58,777 nucleotides of DNA from Flavobacterium sp. UBA6203 (lineage in GTDB: Bacteria; Bacteroidota; Bacteroidia; Flavobacteriales; Flavobacteriaceae), in assembly GCA_002421645.1 (NCBI GenBank), contig DIST01000041.1:1-58777 (forward strand), in the 5' to 3' direction. Positions within the stretch are counted from its first letter, which is position 1; the number at the start of each line of letters is the position of its first letter. This document shows, piece by piece, positions 16,401-25,196 of the stretch. The notes beneath the pieces were generated by a model. It saw only the letters and a list, made by a program, of their open reading frames with translations, made no database searches and was not told where the DNA came from. Made by a program: the position numbers and the translations under genes.

Positions 16401-18158
16401 ATGGAAAATCTGCTGATTTATTTCCTAAAAGCAAACGGACTTCTCATTTTATTTTATTTGATGTACGTCCTATTCCTTCGCAAAGAAACCTTTTTTGTTT
16501 CCAATCGTTGGTATTTCATTAGTGGGTTAATTCTATCCTTGATATTACCTTTAATTACATTTACAAAAACCATTTGGGTAGAACCAACACCTATTCCAAC
16601 GTATAACGAAGAAATAAGCCCTATTACTTATAATACGATTGCTCCTATTGAGGAAAACCCTCTAGATTGGTCGTTAATTGCTACAACCGCTTACGCAGTA
16701 ATTTCAATACTAATCGTAATAAAAATTACAATGGAACTGGCTTCCTTCTTTAATAAAATCAGAAAACATCAAAAGCAAAAAGAAACCGATTTCACTTTAA
16801 TTCATTCCGACACAACAGAAAATCCTTTTTCGTTCTTTCATTATATTGTAATTAATCCGAATCAGTTTTCTGAAGAAGAATTCCAACATATTTTAACGCA
16901 CGAAAGCATACACGTAAAGCAAAAGCATTCGATCGATGTCTTACTTGGAAAACTATTTTGTGCTTTCTTTTGGGTAAACCCAATCATTTGGTTCTACCGA
17001 AAAGCAATGCTTCAAAATTTAGAATTTATTGCCGATAACGAAACATTTCAACAAATCGAAAACAAATACGAATATCAAAGAACCTTATTAAAAGTTGTGA
17101 CTCATCAACACAATTTAAGTATTACCAATCAATTTTATCAATCATTAATCAAAAAACGAATCGTTATGTTACACACAAATCAATCAAACAAAAGAAATGT
17201 TTGGAAGTATGCCACCATTCTTCCGCTATTAGTAGGTTTCATGTTATTATTCCAAATTGAAACCATTGCGCAAGTAAAAGAGAATCCACAAAAAAATGGA
17301 GTAGTAAAAGTTGAAGCCGTTGGTTTTAGTTGGGATAAAAACGCTACCGATGAAGAAATGAAATCAGATGCAGCACAACTAAAAAAACAAGGAATTGATA
17401 TTAAATTTTCAAACGTGAAACGTAATAAAAACGGTGAGATTATTGCCCTTAAAATTGAGTTTAATGACGGAAAAGGCAATAAAGGAATAAAAGAAATAGA
17501 AGGCGATGAACCAATTGAGCCAATTTACTTTAGTGCCGAACAAGGAAATATCGGATTTACCGCTGAACCTGATTATTCAGACTATGTTATAGATGAAAAA
17601 CTATCAAAAATTGCTGGAACTGAAGTCAAAGTTAAAAAAATAGTTACAGAAGATATATTAGATCTTCCAGAACCTCCAACGCCACCAACTCCACCAACTT
17701 CTGTATTTGAAAATGTTATAGACCCTCCAATTCCTCCTGATTTTCCAAATGTTCCAGACTTACCATCAAACTTTGAAAACAAAAAAGCAATGGCTAAGTA
17801 TGAAAAGGCAATGGCACAATACGAAAAAAAGATGAAAGCTATTGAGCCTAAAATGAAAGATTTCGAAAAGAAAATGGAAGCTTATGAAAAAGAAATGAAG
17901 CTGAAAGAACCTGATATGAAGCAATTTGAAGAAGAAATGAAAGTCTTTGAAGAGAAAATGAAGGTTTTTGAAAAAGAAATGGAAATCTATCAAAAAAAGC
18001 TAGAAGCCTCAACGGAATATTATATCAACGGAGAAAAAGTAACTAAAGAAGAAGTTGATAAAATGCAACCCAATGAAATCAAATCGGTTAACGTAAGAAA
18101 AAACACTACTCCAAACCGAATCGAAATCAAAAAAACGGAAATCAAAAAAACCAAATAA
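16401..18158 (+). CDS. BlaR1-like M56 metallopeptidase with repetitive C-terminus
   Basis: A 585-residue membrane protease of the BlaR1/MecR1 family. Helices lie at residues about 5-25, 37-57 and 92-112; the zinc site is H167-E-S-I-H171 with E208 as third ligand (LEFIAD); a fourth helix follows near 270-288. In place of the penicillin-sensor domain it has a periplasmic region with a Pro-rich stretch (EPPTPPTPPT), then about eight heptad-like Y/F-E-K-x-M units (KYEKAMAQYEKKMK..., residues 463-535) that predict a coiled coil. The signal sensed is unknown. It forms an operon with the repressor. Confidence 0.9.
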   Translation: MENLLIYFLKANGLLILFYLMYVLFLRKETFFVSNRWYFISGLILSLILPLITFTKTIWVEPTPIPTYNEEISPITYNTIAPIEENPLDWSLIATTAYAVISILIVIKITMELASFFNKIRKHQKQKETDFTLIHSDTTENPFSFFHYIVINPNQFSEEEFQHILTHESIHVKQKHSIDVLLGKLFCAFFWVNPIIWFYRKAMLQNLEFIADNETFQQIENKYEYQRTLLKVVTHQHNLSITNQFYQSLIKKRIVMLHTNQSNKRNVWKYATILPLLVGFMLLFQIETIAQVKENPQKNGVVKVEAVGFSWDKNATDEEMKSDAAQLKKQGIDIKFSNVKRNKNGEIIALKIEFNDGKGNKGIKEIEGDEPIEPIYFSAEQGNIGFTAEPDYSDYVIDEKLSKIAGTEVKVKKIVTEDILDLPEPPTPPTPPTSVFENVIDPPIPPDFPNVPDLPSNFENKKAMAKYEKAMAQYEKKMKAIEPKMKDFEKKMEAYEKEMKLKEPDMKQFEEEMKVFEEKMKVFEKEMEIYQKKLEASTEYYINGEKVTKEEVDKMQPNEIKSVNVRKNTTPNRIEIKKTEIKKTK

Positions 18159-18160
18159 CA

Positions 18161-18189
18161 AAAAATCCCGAGTACATCGGGATTTTTTA
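18161..18189 (+). terminator. Terminator of the BlaI/BlaR1-like operon
   Basis: AATCCCGA and TCGGGATT arms with a 5-base loop are followed by TTTTT, directly after the stop codon. Confidence 0.85.
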
Positions 18190-18195
18190 TTTTTA

Positions 18196-18203
18196 TATAT
18201 TTG
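18196..18203 (+). promoter_or_regulatory. Candidate -7 element for the 46-residue gene
   Basis: TATATTTG matches TAnnTTTG and lies 14 bp upstream of the small ORF start at 18218. Confidence 0.5.
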
Positions 18204-18217
18204 CCAAAAATTAAATC

Positions 18218-18358
18218 ATGTATAAAATACTAGCCAAACTCAATAAAGCCCTTTTACCCAGTTTTACCAAACAAGGCTTAGATCCTATAAAAGCTAAAAA
18301 ATGGCAAAAAGCAATAATTGCTTATCGTTATTGGGTTACGGTGAATAGTTTGAAATAA
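18218..18358 (+). CDS. Small basic conserved protein (46 residues)
   Basis: The ORF encodes a 46-residue basic protein beginning MYKILAKLNKALLPSFTKQG and ending IAYRYWVTVNSLK. I recognise the LPSFTKQGLD pattern from a short Flavobacteriaceae protein that is often mis-annotated as SsrA-binding protein; it is far too short for SmpB. A promoter-like TATATTTG lies just upstream. It may be a nucleic-acid or ribosome-associated protein, but function is unknown. Confidence 0.75.
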   Translation: MYKILAKLNKALLPSFTKQGLDPIKAKKWQKAIIAYRYWVTVNSLK

Positions 18359-18383
18359 GTATTCTACAAATAATTTAACGAAA

Positions 18384-18465
18384 CACCCCCACCGTCACTT
18401 CGAGTAATCTTTAAAAGAAAAAATGCTAATTTTTGCTTTTAAAAATTGTATCGAGAACTATGGAA
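18384..18465. repeat. Imperfect hairpin, possible dispersed Flavobacterium repeat
   Basis: CTTTAAAAG at its left part pairs with CTTTTAAA at its right part, flanked by GTCACTTCGAG and ATCGAGAAC words. The motif resembles intergenic repeat units I remember from Flavobacterium genomes. It lies between the 46-residue gene and apt, and only one copy is in this window. Confidence 0.4.
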
Positions 18466-18473
18466 CTTATAAA

Positions 18474-18986
18474 TCAATAAGTCAAAGCAGCAAAAATTTC
18501 CTTATCCCCTAATTTCGCTCTACCGTTTAAAAACGACAACTCCATTAAGAAATTCATTTGCACGATTTCGCCCCCTAATTGCTCTACCAATTCACAAACC
18601 GCTTTTGCAGTACCTCCAGTTGCCAAAACATCATCGTGAATCAAAATCTTATCTCCGGGTTTTATGGCATCCACGTGCATTTCTAAAGTATCCGTACCAT
18701 ATTCCAATTCATAAGAAGCGCTAATCGTAGTAAAAGGCAATTTTTTAGGTTTACGCACCGGAATAAACCCAGCATTTAATTTTTGCGCCAATAAGATTCC
18801 AAAGAAAAAACCACGACTCTCCACTCCTATTACCTTATCAATTTTCTGATGTTGCAACGAATTAACCAATGTTTCCAAACAAAAAGCAGTCGCATCAGGC
18901 GAAAGTAACAACGGAGTTATATCTTTAAACCCAATCCCAGGTTTTGGAAAATCTTGAATATCACGAATATAGTCTTGTAAGTTCAT
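18474..18986 (-). CDS. apt: Adenine phosphoribosyltransferase
   Basis: A 170-residue cytoplasmic purine-salvage enzyme that makes AMP from adenine and PRPP. The PRPP-binding loop is ILIHDDVLATGGTAKA, and the N-terminal FPKPGIGFKDITPLL and VIGVESRGFFFG segments are standard. Length is normal for the family. Confidence 0.97.
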   Translation of the reverse strand: MNLQDYIRDIQDFPKPGIGFKDITPLLLSPDATAFCLETLVNSLQHQKIDKVIGVESRGFFFGILLAQKLNAGFIPVRKPKKLPFTTISASYELEYGTDTLEMHVDAIKPGDKILIHDDVLATGGTAKAVCELVEQLGGEIVQMNFLMELSFLNGRAKLGDKEIFAALTY

Positions 18987-19013
18987 TTTTATTTACTTTT
19001 TTTCACATTAGGG

Positions 19014-19044
19014 TTTGCAAGTTACACAAATATATCTATATTTG
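19014..19044 (+). promoter_or_regulatory. tRNA-Arg promoter
   Basis: TTTG at 19014-19017, a 19-bp spacer and TATATTTG at 19037-19044 match the Bacteroidota consensus very well. It lies 13 bp upstream of the tRNA. Confidence 0.75.
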
Positions 19045-19057
19045 CACTCACAAAATC

Positions 19058-19131
19058 GGCCTCGTGGCGCAACTGAATAGCGCATCTGATTACGGCTCAG
19101 AAGGTTACTGGTTTGAATCCAGTCGAGGTCA
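19058..19131 (+). tRNA. tRNA-Arg (ACG)
   Basis: The cloverleaf folds fully: acceptor GGCCTCG with CGAGGTC, D arm GCGC/GCGC, anticodon stem TCTGA/TCAGA with loop TTACGGC giving anticodon ACG, and T arm ACTGG/CCAGT with loop TTTGAAT. The discriminator is A; CCA is not encoded. The 3' end is duplicated at 28326, showing that it is an integration target: the element restores the tRNA 3' end. Confidence 0.97.
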
Positions 19132-19134
19132 CAA
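19122..19134. repeat. Left attachment core (attL) in tRNA 3' end
   Basis: GTCGAGGTCACAA covers the last bases of the tRNA and three bases beyond. The same 13 bp recur at 28326-28338. Confidence 0.85.
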
Positions 19135-19167
19135 CATTTTACAATATATGAGTCTTCAATGACTATA

Positions 19168-19197
19168 AAACCTCGGGATTACCGAGGTTTTTTTATG
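19168..19197. terminator. Terminator after tRNA-Arg, also facing the RT operon
   Basis: AAACCTCGG and CCGAGGTTT arms with a 5-base loop are followed by T's on the plus strand. On the minus strand it follows the RT stop and is followed by TTTTATAG. It lies within the element. Confidence 0.75.
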
Positions 19198-19214
19198 CTT
19201 TAGAATCTAGTTAT

Positions 19215-19234
19215 ATTGTCATTTATTGTCATTT
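19215..19234. repeat. Tandem 10-bp repeat near element left end
   Basis: ATTGTCATTT occurs twice head-to-tail, followed by ACCCC-TATTGTA-ACCCC. Its position 80-100 bp inside the left end suits a recombinase arm site, but that is inference. Confidence 0.4.
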
Positions 19235-19261
19235 CCATTACCCCTATTGTAACCCCTTAAT

Positions 19262-21355
19262 TTAAAAACCTCGAAATTCACACAATTCTTTAATAGCTAA
19301 TTTTTGTTTTTCAAATAATTCTTTAAACTCGGAAACATTAATTCTGATTCTAATATTACCTAGTCTGTCGTAAGGATGTGCTTCGGTTTTTTGATTTCTC
19401 TTTTCATTAATTTCAAACCAATATGCATTGCACAATGGTAATTTGTCATCAATTAATTTAGAATCTAAATTTACGCCATATTCTCTAGACTTTTTTGTTA
19501 GAGTCAACCTATCACAAATTTTGTCAAAAACTAAATTATTAAAACTGTTTAAATTTAATAAAGATTTAGAAGGGTCACTATTAACTGTTTTTATAAAAAG
19601 TAAAAAGGAAGTTCTTAATTCTTCATATTCTTTATCATCAGACCAAAAACCGCGATTAAAAAAAGATTCTGGATTTTCAATATCCCATTCACTCTTTAAT
19701 GTATAACAAATTACATCTGATGGTTGTTCGTTGAAGATATCTCTTATGAATTGGTTTTGCTCAGTAGTAACTTTAAAATCAATAAAATTAAATGGATTAT
19801 CAAATAACAAGTTAAGTCCTTGTAATGAAATCATCGCATTCTTACTTTCTAATAACTTGGTTGCAAAAATTTTTCTAGAAATCGAATCATCAGAAGTATA
19901 ATATTTATAAAAATTTAATTCCCTCTGTATAAAATAATTTTCAGAATTATCGGTAAGAATTAAAGTCGTCTTTTTATTATGAAACAACCAAGATACCATA
20001 TAATAATTTACTAACCAATGCCTATGTTTTTCGAAAGTATACTTTTTATAAACTTCCTCATCAAAAGGATAATCAGGGAAGTATTTAAAACATAAAGCAA
20101 CTTGATGGTTAAACAAAATATTTTCATTTGTAATTATCTCTTTTAAAAAAACTAATACATCTTTATCTGTAGAAAAATGTTTTTTAAAGTAAAATAATAT
20201 ACCCTCAAAGTGGGTTAGTAATAAATTACTATTTTCTAAAAGTTTTTTCTTAACTTCTTCATCAGAATTAAGTTTGTATAAAGAAAAACTAATTACAGTT
20301 TTATCTAAAGTCTGTTCTGAAGAATCTTTATCAAAGCAATCTAAAAACCTTTGTTTTAATTTTCTATGCGTCTTTGCTTTTAGTTTATTAGCTTCTTTTC
20401 CTTCAGTTTCTTCTTTATACTCTTTAGTAATATCTGAAAATCGACTATTTAAAATTTTTAATTCTTTATCTATATCTGTAACTTCTTTTATTAAAATTTT
20501 GCTTCCTTGTGGAATTAAACCAATATCTCTAGATATTAAATCTAACCCAGCAATTAATTTTTGTGATGTAATTTTATCTTTAGAAAAAATTCTTATATCA
20601 TCAACATACCTTAGATATTTATAATCTAATTTTTTTGTTGTTCTTTTAATTTCACTATCCAAATAAAACATATATAGGTCTGCTAATAATGGAGAGCTAA
20701 TCGGACCTTGAGGAATTCCGTGTTTACTTTTAAATGTTTTGTGGTTGGAATCAGCAGTCCACGCCTCTAGACAATTGGATAATAAAGTTAAAATTGTATC
20801 TTCAACCTTAAAAATATTTCTTAAAATTTCACACAGAATATTGTGATCAATTGTATCGAAAAAAGAGGCTATATCAAATTCACTTAGATAAACATATCCT
20901 TCTTCAAAATGTTGTTTTGAAATGTCATTAAATTTTTTCCACTTTTTCTTCCAAGATTTAAAAAAAAACTTTCTATCCTCACTTTTTGCCGTGGATAGGT
21001 TAACAACATTTCCAAAAATTATTTTGTCATAATAAGGAGATATAACATCATAAGAAACGTCCGCAATTATATTAGCCAATGCTTGGTAAACTAGCAAGTC
21101 AATAAAATTCAACATGGACAACGGTCTAACAAGATTGTCTTTTTTAGGTATAAAGATTTTATGACATTTGTCAGGCTTATAAATATCTTGTTTAATATTG
21201 TTTATAACAGTATTAATATTATCATCAAGATACAGTTCAAATAATTTTAAATCTTCATAGTAAATTGTCTTGTATAAGCTTCTTCCAGAAGTTTTCAGTC
21301 TTTCAAAAGCAAGTTTAAAATTATCGTTAGTAAGAAATTTTTGGTGTTGTGTCAT
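19262..21355 (-). CDS. Reverse transcriptase, unknown-group/DRT-like
   Basis: A 697-residue protein with a reverse transcriptase core in residues about 60-300: RPLS at 77-80, motif A LSEFDIASFFDTID with D161, motif B GIPQGPISSP (213-222) and motif C YVDD (250-253). Catalytic Asp residues are intact. No maturase or HNH domain is present, so it is not a normal group II intron RT; the C-terminal ~400 residues are a helical extension without a recognised domain, as in unknown-group (UG) anti-phage RTs. Its start overlaps the upstream gene stop as TAATG. I cannot assign the UG number. Confidence 0.85.
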   Translation of the reverse strand: MTQHQKFLTNDNFKLAFERLKTSGRSLYKTIYYEDLKLFELYLDDNINTVINNIKQDIYKPDKCHKIFIPKKDNLVRPLSMLNFIDLLVYQALANIIADVSYDVISPYYDKIIFGNVVNLSTAKSEDRKFFFKSWKKKWKKFNDISKQHFEEGYVYLSEFDIASFFDTIDHNILCEILRNIFKVEDTILTLLSNCLEAWTADSNHKTFKSKHGIPQGPISSPLLADLYMFYLDSEIKRTTKKLDYKYLRYVDDIRIFSKDKITSQKLIAGLDLISRDIGLIPQGSKILIKEVTDIDKELKILNSRFSDITKEYKEETEGKEANKLKAKTHRKLKQRFLDCFDKDSSEQTLDKTVISFSLYKLNSDEEVKKKLLENSNLLLTHFEGILFYFKKHFSTDKDVLVFLKEIITNENILFNHQVALCFKYFPDYPFDEEVYKKYTFEKHRHWLVNYYMVSWLFHNKKTTLILTDNSENYFIQRELNFYKYYTSDDSISRKIFATKLLESKNAMISLQGLNLLFDNPFNFIDFKVTTEQNQFIRDIFNEQPSDVICYTLKSEWDIENPESFFNRGFWSDDKEYEELRTSFLLFIKTVNSDPSKSLLNLNSFNNLVFDKICDRLTLTKKSREYGVNLDSKLIDDKLPLCNAYWFEINEKRNQKTEAHPYDRLGNIRIRINVSEFKELFEKQKLAIKELCEFRGF

Positions 21356-22491
21356 TAATTTTTAATTCTATATTTTTCAAATTGCTCTAATTTAAAATTC
21401 TCTAAAATCTTAGAAATATCTTTATTTAACTTATTATAATCCGCAAATTCTTTAACTTTTTTGTCAACATTAATAATAATATCAAATTGAAATTCTGCAT
21501 TAGGATTTTGTTTTGTTAAATAATATGGGAAAGAAAACTCTACAATACAGTTTCCAATTATACCATTAAAATTAAATTTATATTTTAAAGAAATAGAAGA
21601 AAAAACAATCTTATCATGGTAACTATTATTTTTAATAAAAATATGTTCCTGTAACTCTTTACCATTAATTCTCAAATTATTTATTCCAGAAATAAACTCT
21701 TTAATTTCTTGTGGGGCACTTACAGAATCATCAATTTGTGCATTTAAATCTGTAATTTCAACAAATTCTAAAGCTCTATCAATTGCAGGATTAGTAAAAC
21801 TATAAAAAAACTGTACCCTATTTACATTAGTAAAATCTTTAAACAAAATTCTAACAAAATCTTCTTCTTCTTTAACGACATTATTATTTTTAAAATGATT
21901 CTTTAAGTTCTTTAAAAGAAATTCGTTAATTTCATTTGTTTCCTTAGATGTATAGCTTTTAGTCAATACCAAATTAATTTCATTGTCTTTCTTTTCTAAA
22001 GTAATTACTGCTTTATGTGTACTCTTAGAAGAAGCCCAATCTTTTGTTTTATTTTCTCTTTCAATTTCATAAGATAATTGTATTTGGTTCGGTTTCCCAT
22101 CAACATTTGAGAATTGTGGATTTCCAATAACTTTATAGTTAGGTTTATACACAATATTTTCTTCAATAATCTTATTTACAGAAAAGTTTACAGGAATTAT
22201 ATCTAAAAGCCTCTTATCTGTTTTACAAGGTATTGTTAATGTATTTACCTTAAACTTTTCCTCTTTTTTCACTTGATTATCTACTAACTCCCTAAATTCT
22301 TTAGGACTTAAAATAGTTGTCATTAATAAAGGGACAGACTTATTTTTATCGTTTTCGTCAATAAAAACTCCTTTATCATTTAATATTTTCTTTAATATTC
22401 CACTTGTCAAAAAAGATTGTGAAATCATTGCTCTAAGACTTTCTCCAATCGGTAAAAAATCTTTTATATTTTGTTCGTTTTCTAATTCCAT
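21355..22491 (-). CDS. Defence-operon partner protein, GAPS4b-like
   Basis: A 378-residue soluble protein. The N-terminus (FLPIGESLRAMISQSFLTSG, then ILKKILNDKGVF and ILSPKEFRELV) resembles the second component of the GAPS4 anti-phage pair as I remember it; this could not be checked. The rest is beta-rich without a motif I recognise. It starts 3 bp after the nuclease-like gene and its stop overlaps the RT start codon, so the three are one operon. Confidence 0.55.
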   Translation of the reverse strand: MELENEQNIKDFLPIGESLRAMISQSFLTSGILKKILNDKGVFIDENDKNKSVPLLMTTILSPKEFRELVDNQVKKEEKFKVNTLTIPCKTDKRLLDIIPVNFSVNKIIEENIVYKPNYKVIGNPQFSNVDGKPNQIQLSYEIERENKTKDWASSKSTHKAVITLEKKDNEINLVLTKSYTSKETNEINEFLLKNLKNHFKNNNVVKEEEDFVRILFKDFTNVNRVQFFYSFTNPAIDRALEFVEITDLNAQIDDSVSAPQEIKEFISGINNLRINGKELQEHIFIKNNSYHDKIVFSSISLKYKFNFNGIIGNCIVEFSFPYYLTKQNPNAEFQFDIIINVDKKVKEFADYNKLNKDISKILENFKLEQFEKYRIKN

Positions 22492-22494
22492 ACT

Positions 22495-23442
22495 TTATAA
22501 ATTTCTAAAATCAAAATCATCTTTACTAACACTTATCTGACTAATATAATTTTCACTAGCCGATTGCCCTAATACTTTCTTTACAGTATCAGTATGTTTC
22601 ATTTTATTATAATCAGGAAAAGTAATTATTGTTTTTGTTGTTGCTTCTAGGTGGTTAAATTCTTTAGACAAACCAATAATCATTCTTAGGTCTTCTTCAT
22701 TAAAATTATCCCTAGAACCTATTAGTAAATAGACATCACTACCTTTTACAATTCTAATAGGAATAATATTAGAACTTATAAATTGTAAAGGCATTCTCTT
22801 ACCAAAACTCTTTTTTTGTGACGAAATATTATTCATTCCCGTTTTTGGATAAATAAAATCTACATTTTGTTCTCCAAAAACATTTTTAACATTAACTATT
22901 AGATTACATAAAAATTCCATTCTAGCGTTATCTACCACTATTATTTTATCATAAATAAGTCCACTTTCTCTAATAGTAGTATTAGATATTTCAGTAATTA
23001 AATCTTGTCCAATACTTTCGTCGTTATTAGACAACCAAAATAATAATCCCGTTGTTGTTGTATCGCTTACATTAGTTGCACTCGAATTTATTTCCTTGTA
23101 AACTTCTGAATTTTTAAAACATCTAATTGTATACGCAAGCTCAATAAAATACTCTTTAAATGTCACTTTTGGATTGTTGGGGTATTTATCATTTGTAAAT
23201 TTAGAAGAGACAATTCCTATTTCTAATAATTCATCTACAAGTGGACAATTGTAACTAACTAAACCATCAACTCCATGTGTATTTCTATCACCTTTAGCTC
23301 TTTCTCTTTTGTGTTCATCATTATAACTACATTTTATAGATAATCCACTTCTATAAATATTTTTATACCCAATAATGTTTTCAAAAAAATACTCAACTAT
23401 ATTTTCTCCTTGTTCTCCTATTTTTTTAGACCATTCTCCCAT
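22495..23442 (-). CDS. Nuclease-like defence protein, GAPS4a-like
   Basis: A 315-residue protein, first of the three-gene operon. The N-terminus (MGEWSKKIGEQGENIVEYFF, E13) followed by HGVDGLVSY (D59) and EIGIVSSKF (K81) has the layout of a PD-(D/E)XK nuclease, with the acidic residue before the final Lys replaced by Ser. This start and the NPKVTFKEYFIELAYTIRCFKNSE segment resemble GAPS4a-type nucleases as I remember them. It probably cuts DNA upon infection together with its partner. Confidence 0.6.
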   Translation of the reverse strand: MGEWSKKIGEQGENIVEYFFENIIGYKNIYRSGLSIKCSYNDEHKRERAKGDRNTHGVDGLVSYNCPLVDELLEIGIVSSKFTNDKYPNNPKVTFKEYFIELAYTIRCFKNSEVYKEINSSATNVSDTTTTGLLFWLSNNDESIGQDLITEISNTTIRESGLIYDKIIVVDNARMEFLCNLIVNVKNVFGEQNVDFIYPKTGMNNISSQKKSFGKRMPLQFISSNIIPIRIVKGSDVYLLIGSRDNFNEEDLRMIIGLSKEFNHLEATTKTIITFPDYNKMKHTDTVKKVLGQSASENYISQISVSKDDFDFRNL

Positions 23443-23726
23443 ATTATAAAAAATTAAATCCGTTTGTCATTAAAAATAAAACAAATGCTCTTTTATTATT
23501 TAAAATCCTCTTTTTTTTATCAATAAGTTATTAACCAATATCTTTTTAATGTAAGAAAAAAAAACAAATATTATTTAGAATCATTATAAATTTTACAAAA
23601 AATAAATTTTAAAATATTGAATTTCAATTAATTATCTTTTTTGTAATACTTTTACTACGTAATTTTGTTTCATAAAAGTAAGTGTGCCTGCTATTAGTGT
23701 AGATATAAACTTTAAAATTAAATGTT
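23443..23726. other. AT-rich divergent promoter region in the element
   Basis: This 284-bp gap separates the minus-strand RT operon from the plus-strand recombinase. TAATTTTG at 23660-23667 fits a -7 element for the recombinase. I see no tRNA, hairpin array or retron-like msr/msd structure, although an unstructured RNA gene could be missed. Confidence 0.5.
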
Positions 23727-24878
23727 ATGAATCAAAGTTATTCTGTAAAAGCAATTTTAAGAACCGACAAAAAAAGAAAAGACGGTTTATGTCCTATTCA
23801 TTATCGTGTTATAATCGATAAGAAAACAATTAAACTGACCTCTGGTGAATACGAACTAGAATCAAATTGGAACAAAAAAGATAGTCTGGTTAAAGGCTCA
23901 AAAACAAGCCAAATTAATTGTTTACTTGACAGCCAAGTATCACTTATCAAAGATTTCTTAAGACAACAAAAGTCAATTGGTGTTGTACTTACTTTAGACT
24001 TAGTAAAAGCATTTTATTCAAAAAAGGACACAAACGATTTTACAACAGCCTACGATGATTTTTGTAAAAAGAAATTTAAAGAAGTTAGTTTAGGAACACA
24101 AAAACACTACTTGTTACTGAAGAAAAGAATACTTCAATACAGGCCAAATTTAAAAGTCCAAGACATTGATTTAAAATTTGTGGAAAATTTCGACACTTTT
24201 CTTAGGAATAAGAGCATCATATCAGATGCTGGACTATTTAACCGACACAAGAATTTAAAATCGTTTATTCGCTACGCAATTAAAGAAAAAATTTTAGAAT
24301 CAAATCCATACGAAGATTTTAAAATGCCGAAATGCAAACAAAAATTTGGACACATAACTTTAGAAGAACTAAAAGCTATTAAAGAATTAGACTTGTCAGA
24401 TTTTAAAAATAAAAGAGGTTATAGTATTACAATAGATATGTTTTTGTTCTCTTGTTACACTGGTTTACGTTGTTCTGATGTTCAAAGTTTAAAATGGTGC
24501 AATGTTGTAAATATGCAATATCTTTCATTAGAAACCCAAAAAACAAAAAAGAAAGTAAACTTACCATTATCAAAACAAGCAAAACTTATTCTGATGAAAT
24601 ACAAAAAAGACAAAACAGAAAAAGTTTTTCCGTTCCGAACTAATGAATGTTTAAATCGTAATTTGAAAATTATTGCACAAATGTGCGAGATAGAAAAAGT
24701 TGTTACATTTCACATGGCTAGACATTCATTTGCTACAATTTTAGCTAATGCAAATGTTAATCCTTTCCACATTGCACAATTAATGACTCATAGCAATATG
24801 AAGCAAACGATGACTTATGTAAATTCTTCTGTTAATGCTCTAGGAAATTCAGTAAACGAAATAAATGCTTTTAATTAG
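23727..24878 (+). CDS. Tyrosine recombinase / integrase of the element
   Basis: A 383-residue site-specific recombinase of the Bacteroidota type, with an N-terminal arm-binding domain (residues 1-90), a SAM-like core-binding domain (105-200) and a catalytic domain. The catalytic residues are R248 (YTGLRCSD), H329 and R332 (HMARHSF), H355 (LMTHSNM) and Y364. It probably integrates the element at the tRNA-Arg end, though it lies in the middle rather than next to an att site. It converges on the XRE gene with a 4-bp overlap. Confidence 0.93.
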   Translation: MNQSYSVKAILRTDKKRKDGLCPIHYRVIIDKKTIKLTSGEYELESNWNKKDSLVKGSKTSQINCLLDSQVSLIKDFLRQQKSIGVVLTLDLVKAFYSKKDTNDFTTAYDDFCKKKFKEVSLGTQKHYLLLKKRILQYRPNLKVQDIDLKFVENFDTFLRNKSIISDAGLFNRHKNLKSFIRYAIKEKILESNPYEDFKMPKCKQKFGHITLEELKAIKELDLSDFKNKRGYSITIDMFLFSCYTGLRCSDVQSLKWCNVVNMQYLSLETQKTKKKVNLPLSKQAKLILMKYKKDKTEKVFPFRTNECLNRNLKIIAQMCEIEKVVTFHMARHSFATILANANVNPFHIAQLMTHSNMKQTMTYVNSSVNALGNSVNEINAFN

Positions 24879-25108
24879 AAATCCTTAAAAAACTCTTCGG
24901 GTGTAATTTTGTGAATAGATAGTATTTTAAAAAACGTTTTTAAAGTAATGTTTTTACCAGATTCTACTCTCCAATATTGCACCCGATTAATATCATTATC
25001 AAACGCAAAATTCTCGTAACTACTGTAATTACTATCTATTCTAAGTTGTCTAATTTTATTAGCAACTTTTTTTATGTTGTCTTCGATGTTAATTTCTTCC
25101 TCATTCAT
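24875..25108 (-). CDS. XRE family HTH regulator
   Basis: A 77-residue helix-turn-helix protein (KKVANKIRQLRIDSNYSSYE, then NRVQYWRVESGKNITLKTFFKI). The Met before NEEEIN is chosen; the frame is open six codons earlier. It probably regulates the element, perhaps the divergent genes at 25197 onward. Confidence 0.75.
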   Translation of the reverse strand: MNEEEINIEDNIKKVANKIRQLRIDSNYSSYENFAFDNDINRVQYWRVESGKNITLKTFFKILSIHKITPEEFFKDF

Positions 25109-25167
25109 AATGATTCCGAAATTCATGATTTCACTTATTATATGTTACCTATTATAATAGACTTTTA

Positions 25168-25175
25168 TATATTTG
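25168..25175 (+). promoter_or_regulatory. Candidate -7 element of the 25197 gene
   Basis: TATATTTG matches TAnnTTTG, 21 bp upstream of the start, in the gap between the XRE gene and the membrane-protein gene. Confidence 0.5.
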
Positions 25176-25196
25176 CTAAAATAAGAATTAGCACAA

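Noticed and set aside
19262..21355. Group II intron reading of the reverse transcriptase
   Set aside because: No maturase or endonuclease domain, and no intron RNA structure around the gene.
23443..23726. Possible retron-like msr/msd RNA beside the RT operon
   Set aside because: No inverted a1/a2 repeats or stable hairpins are visible, and the RT lies two genes away.
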